DNA from: Membranipora membranacea
Lineage: Eukaryota; Bryozoa; Gymnolaemata; Cheilostomatida; Membraniporidae
Assembly: GCA_914767715.1 (NCBI GenBank)
Contig: OU612075.1
Coordinates: 20,584,001 to 20,648,000, forward strand
DNA: 64,000 bases
Direction of reading: 5' to 3'
Shown here: piece after piece, positions 47,701-59,623 of the stretch
Layout: the number at the start of each line of letters is the position of its first letter
How positions within the stretch are numbered: the first letter of the stretch is position 1
Notes under the pieces: model-generated
The model's input: only the letters and a program-made list of their open reading frames with translations
What the model was told of the DNA's origin: nothing
The model's database searches: none
Made by a program: the position numbers and the translations under genes

Positions 47701-50700
47701 TTCCCATTCCCATAGTTTCCATTGTTCTGGTTCCCGTTCACGCCATTTCCATGATTGCCATTCCCATTAGTATTCCCATCATCATAATTCCCAGTGTTCT
47801 GGTTTCCATTCTTGTTCCCGTTCACACCATAACCATAGTTCTTGTTACCATTCCCTGATCCATTGGATGAATCACCATTACTATTTCCATTCCCGTTACC
47901 TGCAATTCATGAGAAACACTGTTAGTTGATATCATATTAAAATTTAAAACATATGTGTGCGTCTTTCCCGGGGATCATCTAGGTCGTTTCCTGCTTTCGT
48001 TTTCAAATTGAGGGGAAAACAAATCATACAACTAGATAAGGAACAGTTGCTTTTTTATATGGGAAAATTCTATGAAAATTATGACCACAGCTGCTGATCA
48101 CAGTATAGCCAGCAGCGCGAGATTTGAATCATAGAAGAAATTGATGAAAGAGTAAAGGTGAAATTTTATATCAAGCTTTTTCGAGACCGATGCCTCAATG
48201 TTCTGATTTCATTTACAAAATACAGGGGTATATGTCCCCGAGTTCTGCTATATTAATAATCTACCGTTAAATCGATTTTCTCATAAACAACACACCAAAA
48301 TACATCAATAAAAATGTAAAAAAAACATAGATACATTATAATGCTTATGAGCGTTTTGCTCAAGGATTACTGATTTATGGGGCTCCCTGCACACAAAGCT
48401 GTCTTCAATTTCTTCAGAGAAAATAGAGCAATCCTCAATTTTAAAACTCTCATCTTCAGACTTAATTCTTCAAAACAACTGGAACGTGGTGTTATCTACT
48501 CATTTCTGCTTAGAATGACCCATGCGCTTGAGTTTTGGTTTTGTTTTGATAGGCTGATGAGCTTAAGTTTGCTATTGTTTGGAGTTGTTTGTCCAAAACA
48601 CGTAATCTGAGTAACTAACTCCAAATTGTTGGACTGAATTCAAGTCTAAAATCTTTTATTGATTTTTCATTTGAACTGACTAAATCTTTTCATCAACTTT
48701 AAAACACTCAATCTTCAATCTTCAGTAAAATTCGCGGGGAGCCCCATTTATAAGTATTATCAAGTCATAACAGCAGGACACATTCCTATATTCATCTTTT
48801 TTTTCTTGTCAATCATTGTAAACAAAAAAGGATGAATAGAGGAGTGTGTCCTACTGTTATGACTTGATAATACTTATAAATCAGTATCGCCAACGAGTAA
48901 AAGAATCGCAGTCCTTACCATTCTCGTTTCCATTTCCGTTACCATTCTTATTTACGTTCCCGTCTTGATTTCCTTTTAAAATAAGAAAACTGATGTCTCC
49001 ATACTTTCCTCCTGTGTCAGGTCCATTATTACCTTCATTACTGCAGAAACATTGAATCAGATCTCAATAGTGACAGCTGTATTACTGAATGTACAGTTCT
49101 GTCACGAGTAATACTATTACTCCTTGGTTTTGTCAGTTAGGTTAACCTTGCAAACAGAACGGAAACAGCAATTTGAACGGCGCACCACTGAGGGAGTTCA
49201 TTGGAAGAATAAATGTCAAATTTTTTTTATAATAACATGATATAAATGAGCTTTTTGCACAAATTATCAAGCGTTGGATGACTACCCCTCCTCCACCTAC
49301 TGGGAATCGGCATCAACATAGACTCTGTTCTGTTTTGCATTATCTCAAGCTGGGTGTATTGAGTGATAGTGACACAAGCCCCTTTCTCCAAAAAGTGTAA
49401 TCATTTTTGTTGTGACAGATGGATAGCATGGTTTATCAATATCATCAAAAAACAACAAATTAAAAGTTCCCGTGAGGGCATCATGTGTGTCAAATATTGA
49501 ATCATATGTTATACATATCATTTTGTTAGCAGCGGTATCTGTTCCATTATTGATATATAAAATTTTGAAAAGTTCTCATGTACTGCACTACAAAATATGG
49601 CGGGAAATGACATCAGCTTTTTGATATGTTCATTTATGACAACGTTCTGTAATCAATTAAAAGATCCAGTTTTCACAACAATATCAAAGAGAAGAAAACA
49701 ATCAATTTACAACTCTCACCCATTGTCATTGCCAGTGGTCCTCTTAACTCTCTCCAGGTAAAACCTGTTGTTTTCAGAAGTTGAGCTGTGTCCAATAGGT
49801 TTCTACCGAAAAAAAGCAGAACAGTACAAGTTTTAATTTGAATCTAAAATTGAGAGTGAGCGGAAACTAACTATATGGCTGTTCTATGCTTTATTCAGCC
49901 ACATATTGAACCATTTTCGTCACAACAACCTTCCTCTCAATACAAATATCCACTGGTTTTGTCCCAAACTTCATCCATTGATGGCCACTACAAAGTAGTC
50001 AATATATATATATATATATATGAGAGCCTGATAAATAAGGTTGATTAAAATCAGATTCCTTATCACTCTCCTCATCATAAACCATAGGCAGTGAAATTTT
50101 AGTGCCCTAGTGGTGAGACTGCAATGATTCCGCCAGATGCTCTCTGTTTGCATGCAGGTGGGAGTAACCTGGGGGCCAACCGAACCCCAGTAGTCGATGA
50201 ACTGCAGCGGGATTCGAACCGACAACCTTCAACTGTTGCTAAATGAAAGGCACTCTAACCAACTGAGTCACCTCCTACTCCTAAGCTATCTATGTACCAA
50301 CATAATGGAGTGCAGGACACACACTTATGGGATCTCCTTATTTTCAGAATGCATACATACAATAAGATAGAACCTTTTATAACCTGTGATGACCAGTTAA
50401 GTGATGAATAACTTGGAATGCAAATAACATGCCAACTAATATGCTGTTCAGATTCACAAAGTTACTATGGTTTCCTCTTGAACTTTTGTTTGAGTAACAC
50501 CTTGCCAAATCTCATGAGTATTCAAATTTTCCTGCCTTAACATTTCGTCTCACATAATTCAGAGAGGATATGTTTCTCACCAGTTCACGAGCTTCACCAC
50601 CATCAGATCTCAGCAGCATTTCAAGATAGCCAATACGACCTCCAAGAAGGGTGATCTGTCTCCTCTGATTGAATGATTCTATGCAGACTCCACAAGTCAG

Positions 50701-50781
50701 CACCATAAGACATACCATGATACAAATCAGCGGCACATGTTTAGATTGAGCCTGTTGATCCCCTGTGTTTTTCTCAGCCAT
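38745..50781 (-). CDS. Type II membrane protein with sponge short-chain-collagen-like C-terminal domain, 9 exons
   Basis: Exons on the minus strand: 50554-50781, 49720-49802, 48919-49040, 47636-47899, 47386-47451, 46256-46399, 45936-46018, 45276-45351, 38745-38956. All phases agree, giving 425 aa. Residues 1-16 are cytoplasmic, about 17-36 a membrane helix, then a short helical stretch and ERVKR, a furin-like site at about 94-98. Residues 104-232 are dominated by Asn and Gly with only a few Gly-Pro. Residues 233-425 form two related halves, each with a Cys-Pro block (RWGKFSCPQTG; VLPGRVSCPYSW), a Cys-Leu/Val block (ECLPQSPTW; NYCVDKDPD) and a closing C-x-V-C (LCAVCYTK; ACTVCTK). This is the pattern of sponge short-chain collagen-type proteins. 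It is probably shed into the matrix. Exon 3 may contain a further 60-base intron. Confidence 0.8.
39480..39645. repeat. (ATTTT)n-type low-complexity tract
   Basis: Pentamer-like TTTTA and ATTTTATTTT repetition over about 165 bases. Open frames across it are artefacts. Confidence 0.85.
39820..39965 (+). repeat. Interspersed repeat, copy 1
   Basis: Shares AGTCAAYGGACAGATC, CGTGATATCGGAAGGAACAA and TTGGGGGGC with the reverse complement of 43530-43680. It reads like decayed coding sequence but I cannot name it. Confidence 0.65.
40943..41330 (+). repeat. Tandem duplication, two units of 198 and 190 bases
   Basis: Unit 1 (40943-41140) and unit 2 (41141-41330) both run from AGAATGTATTT to TTGTATTCCAGGTTGTT. 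They differ by an internal 8-base TTTTTTGT gain or loss and a few substitutions. Confidence 0.9.
43530..43680 (-). repeat. Interspersed repeat, copy 2 (inverted)
   Basis: Reverse-oriented partner of 39820-39965, about 3.7 kb away within the same intron. Confidence 0.65.
47640..47899 (-). repeat. Coding minisatellite, Asn-Gly repeats
   Basis: Exon 4 of the short-chain-collagen-like gene is built from a GGGAATGGxAAT unit (minus strand). It encodes runs such as GNGNSGPGSNGNQK, with two longer internal copies near GVNGNKNGNQN and GVNGNQNNGNY. Unit number is likely to vary between individuals. Confidence 0.75.
48368..48886. mobile_element. MITE hairpin split by a second MITE
   Basis: The outer element has long terminal inverted repeats, TACTGATTTATAAGTATTAT on the left and its exact complement on the right, continuing for over 40 bases. 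Its left arm is interrupted after 48378 by 48379-48745, after which the arm resumes at 48752. It lies in intron 3 of the short-chain-collagen-like gene. Confidence 0.85.
48379..48745. mobile_element. Inserted MITE with 6-base target duplication
   Basis: 367 bases bounded by GGGGCTCCCTGC and, inverted, GGGGCTCCCCGC. ATTTAT occurs on both sides (48373-48378 and 48746-48751) as the target-site duplication; removing the insert and one ATTTAT restores the host hairpin. Confidence 0.85.
50001..50280 (-). mobile_element. tRNA-derived SINE
   Basis: On the minus strand the A box is TGACTCAGTTGG (plus 50261-50272) and the B box GGTTCGAATCC (plus 50210-50220). A body containing CGACTACTGGGGTT and CACCTGCATGCAAAC follows, and the element ends in a TA microsatellite (50001-50022). 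The body wording matches the copy at 59624. Confidence 0.8.
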
Positions 50782-50823
50782 TTCGCATTGCCAACTGTTG
50801 TAGTATAATAAGTTTGCTTTCAA

Positions 50824-50831
50824 TTTTTATA
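50824..50831 (-). promoter_or_regulatory. Possible TATA box of the short-chain-collagen-like gene
   Basis: TATAAAAA on the minus strand, 43 bases upstream of the chosen start codon at 50781. Spacing fits a very short 5' untranslated region; AT-rich context makes chance occurrence possible. Confidence 0.35.
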
Positions 50832-52216
50832 GTTTTCCATTTGCTATGCAGCTCGCAGCTTAGCTAGTTGAAATGAAATTGAAATGACTCTGCACTTTAT
50901 ATCCAAAGTTTTGGGATAAGCTTGTAACAGGAGCACCACCACTATTTAATATTGTTGGTACGCTAGTATATAAAGGAGAGGGTACAGAATGGGACACTTC
51001 CAGCGGACACGGCAGGAACATGTGATTGATGATGTTTTCATCTTTGATCACCTACAAAAATATTCTGTATTAAAGGGCACCCAAGGTTTTGCAGCAATGC
51101 ATTAATGGGTAGTAAATAATGTGCTAGGCAGCATCAGCTTTGTGCATGACGCGGTGTGAAGCTCAAAGTAGTTGCTGACTCTAAGCTGGGTAACACTTCA
51201 GTTTAGGGGAGGTTCCAAGACATTGCTGTAATGATGATAGACCGCAGGCTAAATAATAACAGTAACAGGAAACTGCTATGTGGTATCCTATTTTAGCTGA
51301 GTTTGAGTACGTGATGGATGAAATGATCCACAAGAATTCTGGTTGAATAAGCATCGGAATTAGATTTTGTCTTTTTCTGTATGCAGAAGGTACAATCTGC
51401 TGTTAATCGATGAGAAGTTGTTTGAAACCCTGGCTGCCCTTTAAGTACAAGACAACATTATAATATGAAAATTGCTGGAAGAAAGCCAATTAACAGTTCT
51501 TTGCTTCAAGTATATTTTCTCTTCTCCACAAGAATCACAAACAAACATGTCAAGCCTAACAGACAGTGTGAGATGTTTGATTAATGGTTTCTACTTATGC
51601 AGTGTGGTCGGATCAATAATACAAAGAAGGGAGCAGAGAAAAAAAAGTTTTTGGATTTGAAAATATGGGTGTTTGGCCGGAGATTCAGCTACTAGTACTG
51701 GACTGGACAGTTGATGGTAAGTTATTCCAGCTAATCCTTTTTGTGACAAGATATTATTTTAGCTAGCTCAGATCAGAGTTTATATGATGACATTATGTTG
51801 GCCCCTATACTCGTCTCATTCTGATCAGTTTTATTTTGACTCCCTGATTTTGTGTGGAACAGACTGATCGATCAGTAATCTGATATGGGCCGTAGAGGCA
51901 TAACAACAAGGTGATTATAATTCATTTTAAGAACATGTTGTTATCTTCAGGGTATGAACTAAGCTCTGGCTGTACCCTGAACTATAGGTAAGAAACTCTT
52001 CCTTGTAGGAGAAACCATTTAACCATAACTGTTGTTGTCCACAATGAATTAATCTTATGATAATAAAAGGAGATTATATTACTTTGCACATACTCATATA
52101 CACTTGGCCTCAGTGATGAGCTCTGATTAACATCCTATACTGAAATAAAGTGACAGTGACAGATTTTCTAGATGGAAAACAAAACTGTTTGAGACCTCAT
52201 CCATTATTAAGCGACA
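50832..52216. other. Intergenic between the two minus-strand genes
   Basis: No coding exon recognised. A plus-strand GTATATAAAGG lies at about 50966 but no plus-strand gene follows that I can see. Confidence 0.4.
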
Positions 52217-52485
52217 GCTGCGGGTTATATCAGGTTATAGTAGGCCGCAGTAGGTTACAGCAGGTTGCAGCAGGTTCCATCAGGTTGCATCAGGTTGCAG
52301 TAGGTTGCAGTAGGTTGCAGTATGTTGCAGTAGGTTGCAGTATGTCACATTAGGTTGCAGTATGTCGCAGTAAGTCACAGTAAGTCACAATAGGTCACAA
52401 TAGGTCACAGTATGGTAACGAACAGTAAGTAACAGTAGGTTGAAGTAAGTAACAGAAGGTTACAGTAAGTAACAGAAGGTTTGAG
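52217..52485. repeat. 10-base minisatellite, CAGGTTGCAG
   Basis: About 25 near-regular decamers (YAGGTTGCAG, drifting to TAGGTCACAG and TAAGTAACAG at the right end). It lies about 240 bases past the stop codon of the transporter gene. Confidence 0.85.
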
Positions 52486-52725
52486 AAACTTCAATTTTAT
52501 ATCATGACCCCATGTGCAATCAGTGGATAAAATTTGTGACAACACTAAACAATTTTATTGTAATATATCGATCATTAAAAATAACAAATTGATTGTCCAT
52601 GAAGTGATTTGGTGAGAGGCCAGGAATATAAAATGATTTGTTTCACAATAATGACAATAATAATCTCATTATATTGACAAAACTTCAAATAATATCATCT
52701 TACTATCTTTGAGATATCAACTGTT

Positions 52726-55700
52726 TCATTGTTCCTCTATAGAGGATGTTCTCTTCTTGTTTCTCATATTTATAGCTACCGGTAACATTACAAGAGCACC
52801 GAACAGCCCACAAACCCCAGAGTATATGAGACCATAGTAAGCTTCAGTATTCTCAGCAATCAAACCTACAAAAATAGAATAAATAAATAATAATGAAAAT
52901 AATAAAACAAAATGGCAAATGGTCAGATCAATTTCTTGGATTGTAGTTAAGAAGTCTGATCGGTTGAGCCCTCAGCCATATTCTAGTTAGTTAGGAATGC
53001 CTGAATATTTTGAAAATTTTACCACAGTTTGTCACAAAAAATTCGAACTTTGAGGATTTTGTGGAATACATTGGGCACTGAATAATCATGCTGCGGACAT
53101 TCAGACGTGCTGGGCTATGGCAATCCATGCGTACCGACTGATTCTGTTCAGTTTAATTGAATATTTTAATCAATTAAAACATTTGGATGTATTCTTCATA
53201 CATCAAGAATTGATATACTATTTTTTTAAGTGTGATATAATTCCTAAAGCATTTGTAATTTTAAATACCTACTGCTAAGCGGGGCACCTGCCATATTACC
53301 GACTCCTCCAGCTGTCAGATGGAGACCTATAAGAAGGGCCAGCTGATCAACATGACAGAATTCACAGATTGTACTGAGAAGGTTGGCTGTCTGAGCTCCC
53401 TGTCCGAGCCCCCATAATGCTGCTAATGCGTAATACATCATCTGCAATAAATGTAATATGGTATCAGGGTTGCCCTCTCTTTTTCAATGGGGAAATAATT
53501 CATATTACTACTGTCATTAACTGCTAAACCTGGTATCGATATCATTCACTGCTTTCTGCAAACCGAAAGTTACACATTATAACTGACGCTGCCCATCGAA
53601 TTCTGTTTGAGTTGTCCCTCTTGTTCCCCTGACGTATAGAGTTGTTGTTTGTTGTGTGGATCATATACTTACCATGCTATTGGAGAAGGACATTGCTATA
53701 GTAGCACCAGAGTATATGGCTATACATAGTATGTTTAGATAAAGTCTGTTGAAGGTCAATCTACTACCAATCATCACAGGTACACATCCGGCCATATTCC
53801 CAATACCTGTCGGGAAAGAGATGACAATTTCAATTATTCTGTTCGCTTTATTGTTCTGTCCTTTATATGAAAGGATACAATATGTTGAGCACGGATTTGT
53901 CTTAATGTAATGAGAACAAGAAATATGAAAACAAAACAGGCTAAATACATACAGAAATATAGGGCTATGTTGAGAACCAAAATAGGTACCAGACCATCCT
54001 TATCACTACTTGTGATGCATTTATCTCTAGGTTGCAATCCCGAGTTACACACTTTTAACTTGTTAAATTTACCAGAGCTGGCGTTCAACCTTGAGGAAGA
54101 TTGGATGCTGGCTGGTAAATTAATCGAGAGCAATTGTTGATGCTGTCAGTAGATAATAAATATGCTTACCTATTACAGTGATACCGAAAGTAGCCTGCTG
54201 ATTTGTCAGTCCAACATTCACTATTATGTAATCATTGATGAGTATAAGGAAGGCCGAGGCAGCACCGTTCCAGAAGATTGCACTGAGCAGTAGTACCCAT
54301 ATCTGTCAGGATAATGACAATGATGAATTATACAACTAGGAGATTAGGACACAATAATATAAAAAAAGATGCTTACTCTAGAGGTGTAGACAATGAGGTG
54401 TAGACAATGAGGTTTAGTTTATTGGTGTAGACAATGAGGTGTAGTTTATTGGTGTAGACAATGATATGTAGTTTATTGGTGTAGATATTATCAGGAATTT
54501 AGTTTGTTTGGGTTGGCATAATGTTAGCTAGCACCAATTTTCAACAGAGTGGCAGCTTATTTAAAATAAAGTGTGTTATCCTATTGAGAGGTTGCTAGGT
54601 ATTTTTCCACACTAGCAGTATTGTTCGAAATGTTGAATTTTCCTCCCCCAATAATTTACTCTTCTGTTCGATACTGTGCCTCGCTCATCAAAGACCATTT
54701 ACTCCCATGTCAAAAGTGCTTGTCTCAACAAAGGCTGACCATGCAATACATACTTTCTTTTGTTTTAATAGTTGTAAAACATTAGCTGCCAAACTATTCT
54801 GATCTTCCTTTTGTGTTGTAGCACCGTGAGCAATTGATAAGATTCCTCCGCTAGCAAATAATTCTATATTGGTATCAGGGGTGGCAACACATAAATACCC
54901 TTCACCTCCAGCAGTATGATTGGTCTGTAATAGAATTCAGATGGTGTATATTTATGCCAGTTGAATTGATCAGCTAGATGATTATGCTAACACTAGATAT
55001 AGGTATATTATTTTTTGCAGTTTTGTCAACGCGGAGCTGGAAATATAACACCTAGGCAACAGCAAGAAACTATATTCTGTGAATCTCAGTCAAATTATTT
55101 TGAATTTCAATTTTGCATTATCAAAGTTGAGTTTGACAACAAAATACCACACATACTACTGTGTACTATAAGTGTGTGAGACTAAGAATCTGATGTGACT
55201 CACCTCTGGTCTTTCGTATTGTTGTTCTGACTCGTCATCACTACTTATTTTGACTGGCTCTTCCTCATTTATATTCAGCACATTAATAGATCCATCCTCC
55301 ATAGTTGAGAGAGTTGTGGAAACTTAAAAGTATCAATACAATTAATCATCAATTTACAATAACTTTACCTATACAGAGTGCAAAAGCCATGCAAGGCAGC
55401 GACGCCAGCTTACGTAACTGACAGCTGTAGTGGCACCCTACCTGAATATTTAATAATGAAGTAGAGCTGGGATACCTCTGATAGAACTGCGTCTCTGGAT
55501 GCAATTGAAAGTGATAAATAGCCAACCAAACATTAATCCAAATTGGGATTTTTATCTTTTTTAGAGTTGCATTACCTTTTATGATGGACAGACAACTTCT
55601 AGACATAGAGTAACTGCCAACTACGCAGTCATTGTGTCAAAGATGTCAACTGGGGAGGCATGGAACAAATATTAAGACAACTTGAATATTATATTGATGA

Positions 55701-57847
55701 AAGTGATTGGTAGATTTATGGGTATGTTTTATTCAGTCCGCTCGTCCTAATAAAAACCTAGATTCAAACTAAGGCAATTACAACAAATTTCGATTATGAA
55801 TATTCAGGTTCTATATACAGTATTTACGCTCCAAATAAATTCATCTCATTATTGGAATGACAGCAACAATTATATTCTGGATCATCATAAAACAGAATTC
55901 TTACCTGATGATTCAGGGGAGACGATTGAAGAGTTTTCAGATTTTGGTTCATAGTACATCAAACCGGCAATCAAATGAACACAGTGCAGTGAAGAGAATA
56001 TCCCCATAGATCTACCGTATCCGTATGTATCGAGTAAATACTGGAGAAGGAGGGGTAAGGTAGACATGCCCACATAAAATCCTAGAGCAACTATAGCAAA
56101 GGCTAGGTGACGGTACTTCTCAAAGTAATGAGGAAGGATTGTCGCTGTGGCTGTGTAGGCGCTAATCATTCCAAAGGCTGCAAAAGAGGTAAAGGATTGT
56201 AGTTGCATATTCTAAGCTCTGTCATTTATGGTCTGAGGGTACAGTTAAAGTTATCTATAATCTTACTTTAACCATTCTCTTAATTGCAGGTAATGTTATT
56301 TTAATTTAAAAACTGATTTGAACTAGATATTTGTAAACTAGTATGTAATTTTTTTTAAATTCCGAAGCCGAGAAGGCAAAAAAGTCTCCATGATTATGAG
56401 TTAGTTTTGAATGTATTAATATTAGTAATGATTTCATTGGTTAACACTAGCTGTAGCTGTAGCTGTATACCTGATAGAACTCCGTAGAGGAGATAGGCGT
56501 GCCACGGATCTGTAGTGAGAGAAGAGAGGGCTAGTGCTGCCACAACGCATAATCCACCAATAATCTCTGTCAGCCTACACCCCACTGTCTTCACTAGTAT
56601 GGATGCTATTGGACCTGTTAAAATAAGAAAAATAATATCAATTTTATTTGCTGATCAAGTCATAAATGACACATAGGGCCGTGCATAAAGCAAATATTGT
56701 AATGAATTTGTTAAAAATATTAGGTAATATTAAGTAGCGCAATATCTTTTCATTTCATTTTCATAAATATAAAAAATAAACAATATCTTTTCATAAAGTA
56801 AACAATAACCGTGTTCTTAATAATATTTCTTGCGCATAAAGACTTTAGTAAATTTGATACACCTAAGCAAGGTGCAAGGAATGTGCGATTTTGAGTTCAG
56901 AATATGGTAGCGACCCTTACTGTTTATTATGGGAATATAAAAAAGGAAGAAAATGGATAACCTCATGCCTAAAATTTGCTAATAATTATCTTAGTGTTAG
57001 ATGATTACTGATACCTAATTTGTCATTTATCTGATTAGCTGACTGACCTATATTATGTCTATTATAATGATTGATGATATCTATTTTATACCTATAATGC
57101 AATCTCTTGCATGTAACTGGTTTAAAAAGCGTAGGTGTTCATTCAATACCAGCCTCCCAATAAATTTGACTAATGACTCTACTACTACATTCCGTATTCT
57201 GACTGTAAATCCCTGGATCTATTTGATTCTCTTACGAGCAAATTATTATTATGTTTGTTGTAACATGAATTTGACTGCATCATTATTCCTCCAACCTTGC
57301 TTCAAGGCATGGTATCTTCTCTCAAAGTCCCTACCTACAGATAGTTTGCCAGTGTTAGTGTTGGTTATAATGTCGAAGGTAACTCAGTCCGGTCGATAAA
57401 ATGGTATTATTGAAAAATTATCCTTTGTTGATGTTATCTAGGGGAGTAGAGTATTTATTTATTCTTCTACCCTAGCTAGCTAAAATGAGTGCTAGCTAAC
57501 ATTAAGTCACCCAGTACAAGCTTAACTGCAATCTTACTAATAGTTGCTTCACCACAGATGTCTCACTCACCAAAAAGTAGCAGCAGCCCGACATGAACAG
57601 ATCCGATACTCCCACTTTCCTGGACGCTGATGCTGAATAGATCTTTATGAGCGACAGTCAGGTTAGACAACATGGCGAAGAGATGTATAGAGTCCGAGAG
57701 ACAGGCCATGATGAGTATGACCCATGCATAGCCTCGGTCCTTCTCCACGGCCGGGCCGCGTTTGAGAGCCCTCAGCATTGACATTGCTCTCTGACTTGAT
57801 TTATCTAGAGAAGAGAGCATCAGTTTAACTATAACTTCCACCATCAT
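52726..57847 (-). CDS. Monocarboxylate-transporter-like (SLC16-type) MFS protein, 9 exons
   Basis: MCT proteins move lactate, pyruvate and related monocarboxylates with protons across the plasma membrane. Exons on the minus strand: 57571-57847, 56471-56614, 55905-56177, 55204-55322, 54754-54924, 54170-54302, 53673-53806, 53273-53441, 52726-52865. All phases agree, giving 519 aa. DRGYAWVILIMACLSDS occupies the helix 1 signature position, where the family usually has (D/E)GGxGW. Helices 1-6 span about residues 42-220, an acidic loop 222-325, and helices 7-12 about 328-500. GNMAGAPLSS near the end matches the 'G..GPPLAG' block before helix 12. For the last exon only the GTAGGT donor at 53272 keeps the frame. 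Length and topology fit SLC16; the exact substrate cannot be read from sequence. Confidence 0.85.
54385..54485. repeat. Minisatellite in transporter intron 5
   Basis: A GTAGTTTATTGGTGTAGACA unit of about 33 bases repeats three times, with a partial extra copy on the left. Confidence 0.75.
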
Positions 57848-57904
57848 TGCGAATTACTCGATTCGAGCCTTGCTTCGGAGTGATGTGGACTTGAGACTGC
57901 TTTG

Positions 57905-57913
57905 CTTTATATA
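57905..57913 (-). promoter_or_regulatory. TATA box of the MCT-like gene
   Basis: TATATAAAG on the minus strand in the context CTGGGTATATAAAGC, 58 bases before the start codon at 57847. A start site about 30 bases downstream would leave a leader of about 28 bases. Confidence 0.6.
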
Positions 57914-59620
57914 CCCAGTGAGCTCTGCATGATTATTACAACGCCTGGATGTTGACTCAGCAAAAATTCAACTATGCGATATTCCCGCAATTAAACAAGC
58001 TAAAGCAATAACATCTGTTGTGATCACAAATTACATCATTATAGTCTAAGAGCGGGCACGGATTACTGTAATACAGGATGTTCCACAATCATAATTTTGT
58101 AATCAAACTGGATCATTGAAAAGAGTGACGAGTCGGACATATCAGTTAAATCTACCACCTTTAGATTTAGAAATAAAAAAGAGGGGCAACATCAACATAT
58201 GCACGTGTTTGAACTGAGTTCAATTAATCAAATCATGAATATGATGACTTGGTATCACTGGCTTTGCATGGCGTCACAGATGTAAGGATAGCGTTAATTC
58301 TAATACTGGACATGTGATGATGTAGGTAAATTACAACTTTCGTTGCTGACCAGTAATTGAGACATATGCGCCATTAGTCTGAGCCCCTGTATCATTGTCA
58401 TATGTCTTCAATACACTGAAAAGAGAGTAGAAGATCATGAATTTTATCAGCCAATGATACAGATGGCGTATTACAAGGTGTTGAGAGTTTTGCAGTTTCT
58501 TTTTGTCTTAAAGTCTACAGAAGGCAAATAAAGTCTGACAGTACAAAACTTTCCTTATTATCCATAAAACTTTACTCACAAATGAGTTGAGCAACCATCA
58601 GTTGCTGTGTTTCAGTTAATGAGCAGGAGCTGTAGAAAAAATTAAAGCAAATGTAGTAACAGCAATATAATTCACGTAACATTTAGAACGCTGCCGATAG
58701 CTTGTACTGCTGGGTGTTAATCTAGTTTATATTGTACATACTAGATATTTAATAGCTTTAATAATTTGATGCACCTAGAGGTTAAAGCTGTTTAATATTT
58801 GGAATGTACAAGATAGACGAGCGTATTCCAAGGCACTATACCTACAGGCAGGGTGGAGACGACAAAACCTGATCTCGACTGTTCGGTCATGTCTTATTAT
58901 TCCTCACTCATAATATTGCTGATTAAAAATCCAAGTTTTCTAACAAAATAATATCTCTATTTCAAAGTTGCCCTATTTTACCAACAAATAAAAAGTTAAA
59001 GACAAGCATTTACTACAGCTCTCCGAGGCAAGAGAAAAAAATAGATCAGAGCCCTGAAGTCACTGAATAGTTATTACCGCATAGCATAGTGAAATTCTGT
59101 TTTAGATACTGGTATTCAAGGGGTAAAATATTCACAGACAGAAAATGGTTGTCATCTGCCGCAGCCTTGAAATAGTGAACTGTAATGGCTAGCTCACATA
59201 TACTCAATCTCATACTCTTACATTATATAAACTCCCTTCTTAGCTTTCGAAAATCGGTGCTAGCAAACATTTAGTCACCCTCTGATCAATTTAACTCAAG
59301 CTCATATTGTATTTTCAATCAAAGATTAAAGTGTACGCAAGTCACAATCCACCGCAGCTGCCAAAATTGAAGTAAATCATAAAGAATCTGGTATACAAGA
59401 ACAAGGAGGTAGAGACGCTAAATCCTTGACCAGAACATTCATTGAGTTTTTGAGATTGTCCTTAAACCTAAATAGGATCTATAAATTAGCACAAAATGCC
59501 TGTTATCTTATGTTTATTACTTTGTGCCATCATGCCCTATTTAATCTACCTTTAATCTTCTGTGACCCCCCTGGACCCTCGGCCTGGCTGGCATCCCCCT
59601 ACCTCATATTTTACACTTCT
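57914..59620. other. Unassigned sequence upstream of the transporter gene
   Basis: No exon or RNA gene recognised. It contains one copy of the short GCTAGCAAACATTTAGTCACCC repeat at 59248-59280. Confidence 0.4.
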
Positions 59621-59623
59621 TAC

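Noticed and set aside
48377-48610. 77-codon frame inside intron 3 of the short-chain-collagen-like gene
   Set aside because: It lies within the inserted MITE and has no recognisable domain.
52217-52485. CRISPR-like array
   Set aside because: Units are contiguous decamers without spacers in a eukaryotic context; it is a minisatellite.
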